Positions 24,087 to 35,423 of a DNA stretch of 64,000 nucleotides are shown piece after piece (within the stretch, counting starts at the first letter, position 1; each line of letters begins with the position of its first letter). This DNA comes from Colocasia esculenta. Lineage: Eukaryota; Streptophyta; Magnoliopsida; Alismatales; Araceae. The stretch spans positions 145,837,371 through 145,901,370 of the forward strand of contig CM024757.1 of assembly GCA_014218235.1 (NCBI GenBank), written 5' to 3'. The notes under the pieces are model-generated. The model made no database searches and was not told the origin of the DNA. It worked only from the letters and a program-made list of their open reading frames with translations. Both the position numbers and the translations under genes were made by a program.

Positions 24087-24233
24087 TTGGCGTCTAGGTT
24101 TTTGACGTCTACTGTGTATTGGCGGCAATGGTGTTGCCATTAACATGTTCTTGGCGTCCATCGATGTGGACGTATATCGTTCGTTCTAGTGGTTCTATTG
24201 CTTGAACTTGGCGGCGAGTAATGTGGACGCCTA
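24087..24233 (+). repeat. First dyad cluster of W, arms TTGGCGTC
   Basis: 24151-24176 (TTGGCGTC-N10-GACGTATA) and 24208-24233 (TTGGCGGC-N10-GACGCCTA) have 10-base spacers. 24087-24109 has 9. 24119-24143 (TTGGCGGC.../CCATTAA) fits if one base was lost. By analogy with T the cluster lies upstream of transcription start; the TATA here is poor. Confidence 0.75.
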
Positions 24234-24814
24234 GTTGTGACAGTTTGGTTAATAGCGCAGAGGTTGACGTTAACATGAGGCGCTTGTGTTTTTAGGGGCA
24301 ACCCGAGCCTTCTTCTTTCCCCACCTTCTCCCCCCTTCTCCCCTCCTTTTCCCCCACCTGTACCCTTGTGCCTCTTCACTACTTCCGGCGGTCGACGAGA
24401 GCACGTGGGAAGGCCGTGATGCGCGCAACAACGGCAGATTAGGCGAGAAATGACAGACTAGAGAGCGGTTTTCGCGGGAAGCTCCTGGGGTTTCAGCGCG
24501 ATTTGAGGTTCTTTAGGAGTTTATTTGCGTTTCAGAGGTAGGGACTGGATCCCTTGATTTCTCCTGTGACTTGTCATGCTCCGTTAGCATAGATTTCTTG
24601 TTAATCGTGTTTTCGGGAAAAAGGTTTGCCATGCGGGAGATTGGGTGATTTGATCAATCCAAGTGTTGGATCTTGCTTTTTCCGTTTTGATTATAGTATA
24701 TAGATGTAAGGGAAAGTGTTTCCCCTCGTTTTTCTGTTGTTTATAGGGCTAGATTGCCCGTGTGATCGGCCTGGGGCCGTTCTGTGCGTCCAGTGTGTGT
24801 TGAGTACTGAAGAT

Positions 24815-24980
24815 CTCGACGTCAACATCGGTTGACGCTGAGTTCTTCGTTGGGAGATTAACGGCTAGGTTTCTAGCCGTTGATTTTGAGTAAACGGCAG
24901 GGTGGTGGCCGCTTACTTAGTATTGACGGCAAGAAATACTGTCGTCTATATCCTATGGACGGCAATCGATGTTGCCGCCA
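24815..24980 (+). repeat. Second dyad cluster of W
   Basis: N10 dyads: 24815-24842 (CTCGACGTC.../GACGCTGAG), 24858-24883 (TTAACGGC.../GCCGTTGA; spacer TAGGTTTCTA extends the pairing to a 9-bp stem with 4-base loop), 24923-24948 (TTGACGGC.../GTCGTCTA) and 24957-24980 (GGACGGC.../GCCGCC). The last two have a 34-bp pitch. Arms differ between dyads yet stay complementary within each. Confidence 0.8.
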
Positions 24981-27446
24981 ACCTGTGCATGTATTAGCAC
25001 AGTGTGTTTCACGGCGTTCTTGTTGCAAGTATTGCGATGCAATATGTTTATCGATACTGAGCGGTGCATTAACACCTATGGTGTTCCTAGAGCACAGGGC
25101 TTTTGAGGCCAGCTTACCGGCTATGTAGTTTACTAGTTTTTACGTGTGTGCGTGGGATTCACTACATCCTAGCGCACAAGATTTATGTGAAATATTACGG
25201 AGTTTTGATGTCGTGCATGTGGTTTGTGTGTGCATGGCATATCGTACGTTATTATGCTTATTGTATTTTAATTATTATGATTAGTTCGTGGTATTGTGGC
25301 GATGAGGTTCACATCTGAACCTAGCCTCGATCCTTTAGAATCTTTTGTAGATTCTTCTGGATGAATGATTAGTAAAGTTTAAGTATGGTTATTATGTGAA
25401 TATTGTGTACTGTGTTTAGTGTGACCTTCACTGTCACTTTGTGACCGATGACAGGCCATGGTGTTATCATTAATATGGTTTATATGCGTGATTGTGTAGG
25501 TTAGCTTGTAAGTCACAGGGTGACTGGAACAAGCTATTCCTAACATATGTACCGTGATCGGTAACAGAAAGTGTTTGTGAACATATCGTAGTTTGAGCTT
25601 GCTGAGCGTGGTGGTCCGGCGCCTATTCCGAAATGCCTCTCTAGTCAGGTACCCCAGGTTCTTTGTGAGCCAGGAACGTGTGTTTGTTGTGCTCGGGATT
25701 TGTCCCAGTATAGTATGGTACCGTCGAGGTCTGTGTCATCTTCCTGGACACCCTCACTCCTATGTTTGAGTTGTACGTCCGGCTGAGGGAAAGACGACAG
25801 TAGGGCAGCGGCTTGTGTTTGTGGTGTGCAGTCGCTTGTAGCGCGCTTGTAGTTGGGGGTACGGACACCAGTTGTCGACACTGGTCCCCAGCTAGTCCTG
25901 TTTTCCGGTGCCTCACTTTAGGGTGCTCTGGCCAGAGACCCTAGAGGTGCCAGGCATGGACCTGCAGCTGTGTGTCTGCAGGTGTGGTGTTGGTTGGTCT
26001 CCACAGTTGTTTGACTTGTTCTCGTGGAGCAGCAGTTGGACCTTTCGTCCGTGACTGCGAGACTAAGAGGTTGTTCGTTCCTTTCCGACTCGTGCTTTGC
26101 CACTGGCTGTGGTTCATGAGTTTGTGACTCATAGTCGAGGTTTGACTCATTCGAGGTGTGCCCTGGTGTTGGCACAGTTGTGACTACGGTTGTGGCTTGT
26201 GGTGTGCCCGAGTGGTGGCACAGTTTTGGTTATGGTTGTGAGTGTTGACTCACCAAATGTGGTTTAGCTTGCTATGGTGTGCCCTGTTACGACACTGGTT
26301 TACTTGTAGTTTCCGTGCTGGTATCTTGTGGTAATAGGTACATGTACCCTGTGTGGGTAATCATTTGTGGTGGTACGTCGTGTACCAGTCTGTTCTGGTG
26401 TTGACGTGGAACTGTGTTTCGTGAAGTTCGTGAGGTGTGACCTTCCACTCAATGTGCTTTACCCTTTCTCGAGTAAGCTTCTGTGTATGGTTTTCGTGTA
26501 TGAAGGATTGCCGTTGTAGCCAACTCTGCTATTCTGTGTGTGGCTTCCGACATATTATGGTTTGGGTATAAAGGACCAGCTTTTGGTTAGCAGTCCTGTT
26601 ACCCACGTACTTGAGATTTGCTTGTGAAACTTATAGCCTAGGCAGTGATTTGCTTGTGCGGCTTATAGCTTAAATGATTGGTTGAGACTATGGTTTGCCT
26701 ATGAGGCATGAGGCCTAGGTGTTACTGTTGTTGAGCGAACTAGTGGTGTGGAGCTAGTCCTGTTGCTCCCTCTTACTTTTCGAAGTTGTGAATAGTTATT
26801 GTGTTTATATTTAATTGCAGTTCAAATCCAATTGTTGTGAGCATGAAATGGTTTGGCTATATGTGTGGCCAGTGAGACCCTTTGAGGTTGAGTCTCTTCT
26901 GTTTAGTTGTTGTGGTTCTTGGGTGGTTCCTACTGAGCCTGTGACTTGTTGAGGCTCACTCCCCTACAGTTCTTTTCAAGACTTGCCGAGTGTTTGGCTT
27001 GCAGCGACGTTGTGTCAGACTTGTACCACTAGCAGTTGTGTAGTAGTTAGTGTTGTGTGAGCTTGTGCTCCATCGGGGTATGCCCCAGGTAGTTGTACTT
27101 CTTATTTGGACATGTAATAATGTAATGGGACAGTTGTAAATTGTTATATGCAAGCATGAGCACATGTACTTTCTTGTGTCTTATACGTGTAGTTGTCTTT
27201 TATATTCTTACTGGACACTTGTGTGAGCTATCCCTTGCGAGGCTTCGGTCCGTTCGCGGGAGGCGGATCTGGATATGGAGCCTTAATGGGCATAAATATC
27301 CAGGGCCGTCACAAGGGATGTGCCGCCCAGGCTCTACCGTTTCGCGCGCCTCCATGAGGCCCCCTGCCTCGCGCTCGACTGCCGACCCTGGAGAGGCGGA
27401 GAGCAGCCGCCATCACTGTCCAGCCGAGAGTGGTGGCGAGAGCTAG

Positions 27447-28890
27447 GCCACCTCATCATGATATGTACCCTTTTGTCCTTTCTTTTTGATGATGTGTGCC
27501 CAGTTGGGCACTTTATGTAAATGTCCGTTCTAGTTCACCCCCTGCGTATGGATGTTGTTTGGCTTCATGACTTGTCAAGGGGCTGAGCCTTTATTAAACA
27601 AGGCGAAAAAGTAAAAGAACTCCATAATGAAAGAGTGCAATATATGCCACGGAAAATAAAATATGTACATGTGTTTGATGCATTCAAGCGTGGTGGGGTG
27701 TGACAATTTTTGGGATTTTGAATATATTTTTTTTGTTTTTTTTGAACTTATTCATTTTTTTGGATTTTGAAAGTATTCAATTTTTTGGATTTTGAAATTG
27801 TTATTTTTGGGATTTTGAGAGTATAATTGTTTTTTTGGATTTTGAAATATGCTATTTTTTGGGATTTTGAGAATTTTCAATTTTTTGGATTTTTGAATAT
27901 GCTATATTTTTTGGATTTATGAGAATATTTAGTTTTTTTTTTGTGTGGATTTTGGACTATTCAAATTTTTTTTATTTTTGAATATTCACAAGGTATTCTT
28001 TTTTTTTTTTTTGAAATATGTTATTTTTTAGATGTTGAGAAATATCACAAGGTATTCTATTTTTTTGGATTTTGAGAATATTCAAAATTTTTAGGGTTTT
28101 GAGAGTATTTAATTATTTTTTTGTTTTGAAAATGAAAGCCGCAACCCGGCGTGGTCCCTTTTTAAAAAGACGTGCGAAATGAAGGGGATCCGCTCCTATT
28201 TGGAAGAATAGAGTGCTTGAATCATTTAATTACTTGGCCATTATTAAGAGTTCATTAACAAGTCTTGGGTGTTAGACAGAGGTTTGGACGTGCTCGTATG
28301 GTGCCTTCTCCCCAGGTGACCTTTGGTGACATCTTCCTTAGTCGATCGTTGCCTTGCCTTGACCCCAGAACATACCCGTGGGGGAGGAGGGCAGAAAGCT
28401 TAGGAAGTCTGCCAATAGTCTGGTGACCCAGGAAATGCGCACTACTCTAACCTATGCTCAGTGGGGTTCAGTCTTTTTTGGCTTTGGGGGTTTTGGCATG
28501 CTTACGACTGGGTCCATTTGGATCTCCGTGGGGACTTTGCCGCTCTTGACATGCTTTTTCATTTGATTCGATTTGCCTGTTTTGGCTCTTTTGCTTTGGA
28601 TTTTCATTGATCCTTTTTCTTTTTCCCCTTGCTATGCCTTGACCTACATCCGTTTGAGCTTTGGGTAGATTTAAAGGTCGATCCCTCAGGTTTCCCTTCC
28701 TTTTGGCGGACTGAGTGAAAAAAGAAGCGGTACTGCCCTAGACTCTTGGTTCGGCATTGATCTTTCTTAGATTTTGTACCTCCGGCTTCCAAGGGGTGGG
28801 CGTGTAAGTGTGTGGGTGTCGACACCTCTGGCTAACCACCAAAACCTGGAAATGAATTAATAATGATGGCTTTTCATTTAGGGATCCATG
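27447..28890. other. Z 3' internal region: PMD 3' flank, AT-rich repeat tract and spacer
   Basis: 27447-27710 follows the PMD stop and probably holds its 3' UTR (TTATTAAAC, AAAATAAAAT). 27711-28130 is a low-complexity tract of TTTTTTGGATTTTGA-like units at roughly 25-35-bp steps. 28140-28890 lies after the integrase end. I see no domain in it, though 28825-28604 on the minus strand is open for 73 codons and Lys/Ser-rich. Confidence 0.5.
27711..28130. repeat. Degenerate TTTTTTGGATTTTGA tandem tract
   Basis: About 14 imperfect units of T-run plus GGATTTTGA(A/G)(A/T)AT. Plus-strand T content is very high. It might act as a polyadenylation or boundary region between pol and the antisense genes; that is speculative. 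Confidence 0.7.
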
Positions 28891-28895
28891 TACCA

Positions 28896-30069
28896 TGTAA
28901 ATCCGAACACCTATCTAGGGGTAGTACCTTTTAAGATGGAGCCCATTCCAAGGGTGAGAAAGTTCTTCACCCTCCACATTGACCAGCCTGTACGCGTTGC
29001 CTGGTATATTTCTTTGATTACGTACGACCCTTCCCAATTTGGTTGGAGTTTGGATCGGGGACCACCAGGTTTTACAAAGATTCTTTTAACGACCATTTCA
29101 CCAACCTTAAATTTTCTCTCAGTAACTTTCTTTTGATAAAAATGTGAGTCTATTTTGATACGCTCTCGTGTGTTCTGCAGCGACCAGACGCTTCTCATCC
29201 AGGAGTTCCAGTTGTGCTTGGAGCGATTCGCGCCGCTCATCAATTGACAAGTCCTTGTCAAGCTGGATCTTTATGAAGGAATAAGAATTTCATATGGTAC
29301 TACGTCCTCCATTCCGTAAGTGAGGGCAAAAGGCGTCTGCCCTATGGGAGTACGGATTGAAGTGCGGTAGGCTCATAGAGCTTCTACAAGCTTTTCTGAC
29401 TAGTTCGAGAACCTGTTAGCCTCACATGTTTTCTTGACAATTTTGATTAAAGTTTTGTTTGTGGCCTCTACTTGGCCATTGCCTTGCGGATAATATGGAG
29501 ATGAATGATGCAATGTAATTTTATACCTGTTGCAAGGGTCACGCAGTTCTTGAGAGACAAACTGAGGTCCATTGTCGGTGATGATGGTACTTGGGATGCC
29601 GAACCTGGTGTTGATGTTTCTCATGATGAACTTACAAACAGTTGTTGCCTTGATTTCCGCGTATGCTTCGGCTTCTGCCCACTTGGTGAAGTACTCTGTT
29701 GCTGTGAGGATAAACGATTACTTTTGGTCTGGGAGTTAGGATCACCAAGGGGACCAATAATGTCGAAAGCTCACATAGCGAAAGGCAATGGGAAGGATAT
29801 TAGGTGGAGTGTAGAGGATGGAGCATGAATTTTGTCGGCGTGCAGTTGGCACTTGACACACCGACAGACAAAGATCGAACAAAATCCTCCTCTATAGTGG
29901 GCCAGTAAAAGCCTTGCCTAAGGATTTTTTTGGCATGCATTTGGCTATTCACATGGCCACCACATACACCCGAATGGGCTTCCTCGACAACCTTCCATAC
30001 TTCATCCTCATCCAGGCATCTGAGCAAAACTCCATTGAGTCCCCTTCTGTACAGAGTATTTCCAACCAA
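28896..30069 (-). pseudogene. int: Integrase of Z
   Basis: The minus strand has the zinc-binding H2C2 part (HSGVCGGHVN and GFYWPTIEEDF, about 30000-29900), then the catalytic core. The first acidic residue is in FDIIGPL near 29760, the second in TDNGPQFVSQEL near 29575, and the Glu in GNGQVEATNKTL near 29480, so all three catalytic codons remain but in different frames. The C-terminal GPY/F-like module KLQPNWEGSYVIKEI is followed, after a one-base loss near 28990, by HPWNGLHLKRYYP, typical of the Tat lineage. It inserts element cDNA into the host genome. Inactive here. Confidence 0.9.
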
Positions 30070-30134
30070 AGTGTATTATGGGATAGCCTCCTTATGGCTT
30101 TCTTTTCCTCACCTGTGGCTTCCTCAGGATACAA

Positions 30135-30754
30135 CTAATTCTTGCAATATTTAGCTATCTCATAATACCATGGTTTCTCCTCATCTTCCAACTCTTCTTC
30201 TAGCTCTAATAACATAACCTTGGCTTTCTCCTTTCTTTCTAACTTCTTCAACGTCTCTTCCTTGATCCAGAGAAGACGGGGTCCTGAACAGTAGGGTATT
30301 GCGGCGTGCAATTTGAATGCTGTCAAAATCCCCGGGATAGCACATATTGAGAGTTGAAGCGACAGTAGAAAGGGCGTTGGCTAAAGGATTCTGATGACGA
30401 GGGACATGGACAAAAATTAGTTTGGAGAATAGCTTGGCATAGGATGAGGCAAGTTCTTGGTAAGGCTTGAGCTTTGGATCTCGAGTGAGGTATTTGGTGA
30501 GGACTTGGCGCTAGACCAGCTGACTATCACCTACGATTCACAAATGGGCGACACCATAGAAACGAGCGAGCTCCAAACCAGCAACAAAGATTCATATTCG
30601 GCAATGTATTGGTGGCAGGAAACTCTAATTTGTAGGCTTGCGGAATGGTGACACCTTCAGGTGATAGTAGAGCAATCCCGATACCTTTTTCATGAGAATT
30701 CAGTGCTCCATCAAAATATAACGTCCACATAGGATTAGATTGGCTAAGGGACAT
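30135..30754 (-). pseudogene. RNase H domain of Z and linker to integrase
   Basis: WTLYFDGALNSHEKGIGIALL at the start holds the first Asp (YFDG) of an RVT_3-type RNase H; PEGVTIPQAYKLEFPATN follows, then the frame is lost. Tat-lineage elements carry an additional RNase H of this kind. The downstream linker has EEKPWYYEIAKYCKN and, in another frame, YPEEATGEEKKAIRRLS, the usual bridge to integrase. Several frame breaks. Confidence 0.85.
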
Positions 30755-31100
30755 TAGTTCTTCATCTGGAAACTTTGAACGGACAGGATCAAACTGGGGG
30801 ATAGGATGCTGAGCGAGATGCTCTGCTATGGCATATCCTTTGATGGATTTCTACTGAATGTAGGTGATTTCAAACTGAGAAAGGAAGCTTTTCTAGCCTA
30901 TCAGTTAGAACATATTCTTAAGAAGGAACTTGATAGGATTCATACGGGAGATAAGATGGACTTCATGAGCAAGAAAGTAGTGCTTCAATTTCTGCACTAC
31001 CCATACGAGTGCGACACATGTTTTCTCCATTGTTGTGTACTATTGCTCACAGAGGTTGAGAAGTTTTGACAGGTAGTATGCTGCCCTCTCCTTGCCTTCT

Positions 31101-32185
31101 TCATCCACTTGTGCAAGGACAGCTCCTACCGAGTCTTCCAGGACAGATACATAGAGAATTAGCAGTTTGCCTGGAGTCGGCGGCCTCAGGACAGGGAATT
31201 AGCCAATACTCCTTGATTCCATCAAAATCCACCTGACACTTCTCGTTCCATTTGAATTCGACTCCTGGCTTGGTGAGGTCGTAGAAGGGTCTACACCTCT
31301 GCGAATGTTGGGAGACGAATCGGCAAATAAACTGCAATCTCCTAATAAGTCCTCGAATTTCCTTCAAATTCTTAGGAGGGGGCATTTCTTTATTGCCTTC
31401 ACCTTATTGGGATCAATTTCTATACCCCTCTTGCTCACAATGAAGCCTAGAAGCCTTCATGATGAAACACCAAACACACACTTCTTAGGGTTCATTTTCA
31501 ATTGATATTCTCTAGACCTTTGCAAGACCTTAGTTAGAACCCCAGGATGCGTAGCCATTGTCCTTGATTTTACTACCAGGTCATCCACATACACCTCATG
31601 AAGATATGGATCATGTCATGAAAGATAGCCATCATAGCCCTTTGGTAAGTAGCTCCAGCATTCTTAAGTCCAAATGGCATGACCACATAACAATAAGTTC
31701 CCCACGGTGTAGTGAACGAGGATTTTTCCTGGTCTTGTCAGCCAGCTTAATCTGATTATATCCTGAGAAGCCATCCATAAAGGAGAGGGTTTCATACCCG
31801 GCTGTGTTGTCGATGAGCACGTCGAGGTGAGGCAATGGGAAATCGTCTTTAGGACACGCACGGTTGAGGTCCCGGAAATCGATGCAGATTCTGACTCTTC
31901 CATCCTTTTTCATAACCGGGACAATGTTCGCCACCCAATTTGGATAGAGTATGACTCTAATGAACCTGGCTTTGTGGAGCTTGTCGACCTCATCTTTCAT
32001 TTTCAAAGCCGTTCGGGGTGGAAACGCCTCAATTGCTGGTTAATGGCAATGGACCCCGGTTTAAGGGTAAGACGGTGCTCAACTAGCGCGGTGTTCAAAC
32101 CTGGCATATCCTCGAAACTCCACGCGAACGTGCCCTTATATTCCTTGAGGACCTCAATGATTGCCTCCTCTTCAGCTGGTGACAA
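31101..32185 (-). pseudogene. Reverse transcriptase of Z
   Basis: On the minus strand, TFAWSFEDMPGL and VEHRLTLKPGS start the domain. Then YPNWVANIVPVMKKDGRVRI, CIDFRDLNRACPKDDFPLP and LSFMDGFSGYNQIKLA follow. The catalytic YVDD codons are at 31591-31580, just after a frameshift. PPKNLKEIRGLIRRLQFICRF (about 31380) is the connection region. It copies element RNA into DNA. At least three frameshifts. Confidence 0.9.
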
Positions 32186-32199
32186 ATTACTGCTTATGA

Positions 32200-34675
32200 G
32201 GACGGTCCTAGGGTCTTCCTTGGTTCCTAGTTGATTTCCTTGGTGATTTCCTCTACAACTCCTGAGGGTTTATCAAATCTCTTCAATCCACTTGCGAACG
32301 CGTCAGCCTCGTCCTCAAATTCTTCATCACCTTCCTCGATTGGGTCGTCGTCATCCATGATTTCATAAACTCCAAACCCATCATCAATTAAGCATACTGA
32401 CTACTCTCACACTCTATTTCCGGCAACTGCAAAGGCTCTTCTACAAATTCTAGAATTGCTAAGCACGCCTTGCACCAACGGGCTAGATCAGCGAGGAATC
32501 GGTGTGGAACCCTCTTACCCTTGACTTCTTCTCAGAGACTACCCCTAGCTTGCTGCCACCTTGACCTAGACTCGAACTACAACTACTGAAATCTATAATA
32601 GAAGAAGGAGGAGGAAAAGAAGTAAAAGTGGAATCCCGTGTGGGGGAAGATGGAGAAGGGAAAGTAGTAAATGAACTTCCCTGTGCGGGGAAGGAGAAAA
32701 GGTAGCAAACGAATCCTGCGTGGGGGAAGATGGAGAAATATTTACAGTGGAAGAACTCCCCTACGTGGGGGGAGGAGGAAAAGCAGTAAAAGCACCCCGA
32801 GTGGGAGACGACGGATGAGTATTTACAGTAGAAGGATTTCCCTGCGTGGGGGAAGAAGAAAAGGCAGCAACGAATACCACATAGGAGAAGATGGAGAAAT
32901 ATTTACAGTGGAAGAACTCCCCTGTATGGGGGAGGAGGAAAAGCAGTAAAAGCACCCCGAGTGGGAGACGACGAAGGAGTATTTACAGTAGAAGGATTTC
33001 CCTGCGTGGGGGTTAGAAGAAAAGGCAGCAAACGAATTCCGCGTGGGGGAAGATGGAGAAATATTTACAGTGGAAGAACTCCCCTGCGTGGGGGGAGGAG
33101 GAGAAGTATTTACAGTAAGAGAATCCCGCGCGGGGGATGATGGAGAATTATTGAAAGTAGTAAAAGGATTCCCCTACGTGGGGGAAGGAGGAAAAGCAGT
33201 AAAAGCACCTCCCTACATGGGGGAAGGAGAATTATTGAAAGCTGTAAAAGGATTCCCCTACGTGGAGGGAAACAGAAGGCTGGTCATGGGACCGGGGAGG
33301 AGTGGCCCTGTGGTTAGGGCACACTCGGAAGCGAGGAAGGAGGTCTCCTCGATGGAGACGACGGGGTCAGCCATGGTGGAGTTGACGCTTTTGGCCCCCC
33401 CTCAGTGCCTAGCGCGCACAGAGAGAGAGGATGAGGCGAGACAGCCAACTCGAGCAAGTGAAAAATGAGTGCAAGTTCGAGGGAAGAAGGGTCCAAGCAG
33501 GGAGGTTGAAGAGCAGGTGTCTGCTCGGAGAACGGACCGCAACAGCCAAGTGGGGCATCGGTGTCCGCGGAATGCTTAGGAAAAGGAAGGAGGGCCATGC
33601 GGTGGCCTACAGGAGGGAAGCGTTATGCTTGGAAAAGAGAAGGAGAATGGGCACATTTCCAGGTAAGAGGGAGATTGAGTGCATTGCTCGGAGGGGGAAA
33701 GTGAGCAGGCGCGTTGCCTGGAGGGGGAAGAGATCGAGCGCATTGCTGAACGGGAGAGGGAGGTCGAGCTCGATGCCCGGAGAAGGAAGGGGAGTAGGCG
33801 CGTTGCCTAGGAGGAACTTGAAATGGGCGTGATGCCCGGAGAAGAAACTAAGATGGGCATGGTGCCCAGAGACGAAATTAAAGCGGACACGTTGCCCAGG
33901 AATGAAACTAAAGTGGGCGCGATGCCTGGAGATGAAATTAAAGTGGGTGCGATGCCCGGAGAGGAAACTAAGACGGGCGTGGTGCCCGGAGATGAAATTA
34001 AAGTGGGCACGTTGCCTGGGAATGAAACTAAAGCGGACGCGATGCCCAGAGAGGAAACTAAAGCGGGTGCGATGCCCGGGACTGAAACTAAAGCGGACGC
34101 GTTGCCCGGAGAGGAAACTAAAGCGGGCACGATGCCGGGGGTAATTAAAGCGGGCGTGTTGCCGGAGATGAAACTAAAGCGAGCACTACGCCCGGGGATG
34201 AAATTAAAGTGGGCATGTTGCTCGGAGATGAATTTAAAACAGGCGCGATGCCTGGAGGTGAGATCGATGTGGGCGCGATGCCGGGGGTGAAGGGGAAGTG
34301 GGCGTAGTGCCCGGAGAGTCAGAGCCCACTCCGAGCCTTGTTGTCGGGGACTTCTTTAGTGTTTTGCCCTACTTCATCCTCTGCCTACCGTCCTTTGCTT
34401 GCGGGCACTGCCAGCTGCTCAGTATCTGTTGCTGTGAAGAGCCGGTCTAAGGAGGCGGCGACATCGCTTATGTCGAACCATTTGTTCCATTCTGCGCTGG
34501 ACTCACCTCTCTTGGTGTGCTTTGGTGGCCTGTAACTATTCACAATTCCGTATGTAGCCAGGGGTGAACGGCGGGTAGGTTCAGCAGTAATGGTTGACGT
34601 CCGTTCATTCCCCGACTATAGTGGGCCCCTCTTGAAATGTTCATATAGTGACCATGTGAGAGGCCACCCCAGTTG
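32200..34675 (-). repeat. Repetitive linker between protease and RT of Z, two minisatellites
   Basis: Two arrays fill this 2.5-kb stretch. 32590-33270 has units built from GTGGGGGAAGATGGAG and TTTACAGTGGAAGAACTCCC; on the minus strand they read as Ser/Pro/Thr-rich repeats (SSPTQGNPSTVN-like). 33820-34310 has about eleven 45-bp units (GATGCCCGGAGATGAAA with ACTAAAGCGGGCGC); on the minus strand they read as 15-residue units like SSPGIAPTLV. Both stay open on the minus strand, so they may be coding. Alternatively this is intron-like, as known between protease and RT in Ogre elements. Confidence 0.7.
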
Positions 34676-35423
34676 CTACTTTCCACTGCCTGGCCTGTAG
34701 CCCAGTCCTACCTTGGGTCTCATCTTGCAATCTTTCACAGCCTCAGTCCTTCCTTGCAACTGTGCCCCCAGCCCTTTGCCTGGCTGGTACCCCATCTGTA
34801 TCATAATGTGCCAGCCTTTCTTGGTGATTATCTTGCTCCTTCCAGCATCATTGACGGATGAGCTAATCGGGCAAGGATACATGCTTGGTGCACCCAATAC
34901 GGACATCAGCGGCTGATTACTAGGCCAAATGGAAGGGACTGAGTTGTCAGTCATGGTGTCCACTTCCATAATGGCAGGCTTACTAGCAACCTTGGTGACC
35001 CGCCCCTTGTATGGAAACTTGAGGCATTGGTGGACAGTGGAGATAACGGCGCCAAGGGCCTGGATAAATGGCCTGCCCAGAATCATGCGGAAACTTGGGT
35101 CCATGTCCAAGATGTGGAAGTCTATTTCAGTAACGGACGGACCCAGCCCTATCTTCAAAGTAACAACCCCTTTTGGCGGCCTACTGGTGTTATCATAAGC
35201 CGTGACAGTGATGGCAGAGGGTCGGATTGACTATACTGCTACTCCACAGAAATATAGTGTGTCGGAGGACACACATTAATTGATGCCTCGGAGTCCACCA
35301 CCACCGAGACACGCGGACGCCATTGAAGTCAACTGTCAAGCACAAGGCATAACGCTGAGACGCCGTGGGTGCCAACTCATCTTCATGAAATGTAATGGCC
35401 GGATGCAAACTCGTGGGAGTCAA
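34676..35423 (-). pseudogene. Protease plus G-patch of Z
   Basis: 35423-35193 leads to the active-site region: VVVDSEASINVCP, with the catalytic Asp codon at 35295-35293. The expected DSG is DSE here (codon at 35289-35287), a change that should abolish activity. 35158-34676 has the second half of the protease (ILGRPFIQALGAVISTVHQ) and then a G-patch: GWHIMIQMGYQPGKGLGAQL and RPKVGLGY. A G-patch directly after protease is known in betaretroviruses and some plant gypsy elements and may bind RNA or RT. One frameshift near 35290. Confidence 0.8.

Larger units (their letters stand above)
23923..27313 (+). mobile_element. Solo LTR W (3391 bp) in the last exon of PMD gene 1
   Basis: Starts TATAACGTCTCGC (TG decayed to TA) and ends GGGCCGTCACA. 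AGGGA flanks it at 23918-23922 and 27314-27318. Two dyad clusters (24087-24233 and 24815-24980) resemble those of T. The remaining 2.3 kb is GT-rich with no gene. No internal part remains, so it formed by recombination between two LTRs. Confidence 0.9.
20973..27446 (+). pseudogene. PMD gene 1: seven-exon plant mobile domain protein with coiled-coil tail, split by solo LTR W
   Basis: Inferred exons: 20973-21377 (acidic, low complexity), 21649-22364, 22443-22602, 22683-23047, 23119-23211, 23281-23430, and 23501-23922 continued at 27319-27446. Donors are GTAAGT-like or GTAYGC-like; acceptors are GTGCAG or ATGCAG. Exon 2 has the PMD signature (GFGPILEIEPFYVDP, FPWGHKVPSLEDVTQITGL, then FLVFFLGKMLLTTKGD). 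Exons 5-7 encode a long Glu/Arg/Gln-rich coiled coil. Breaks: stops at 21948, 22161, 22272, 23570, 23591 and 23753, and frameshifts in exons 3 and 4. Antisense to Z, which explains why introns survive. It could be a captured host gene or a long-term cargo; I cannot tell which. Confidence 0.75.

Noticed and set aside
23923..27313. Host gene in the GT-rich stretch inside PMD gene 1
   Set aside because: Only short unrelated open stretches; TSD-flanked LTR ends explain the whole segment.
32671..34290. Plus-strand open stretches with GEDGEIF or EETKAGAMPG repeats
   Set aside because: Shadows of minisatellites that lie between protease and RT on the minus strand; the coding strand of Z is minus.
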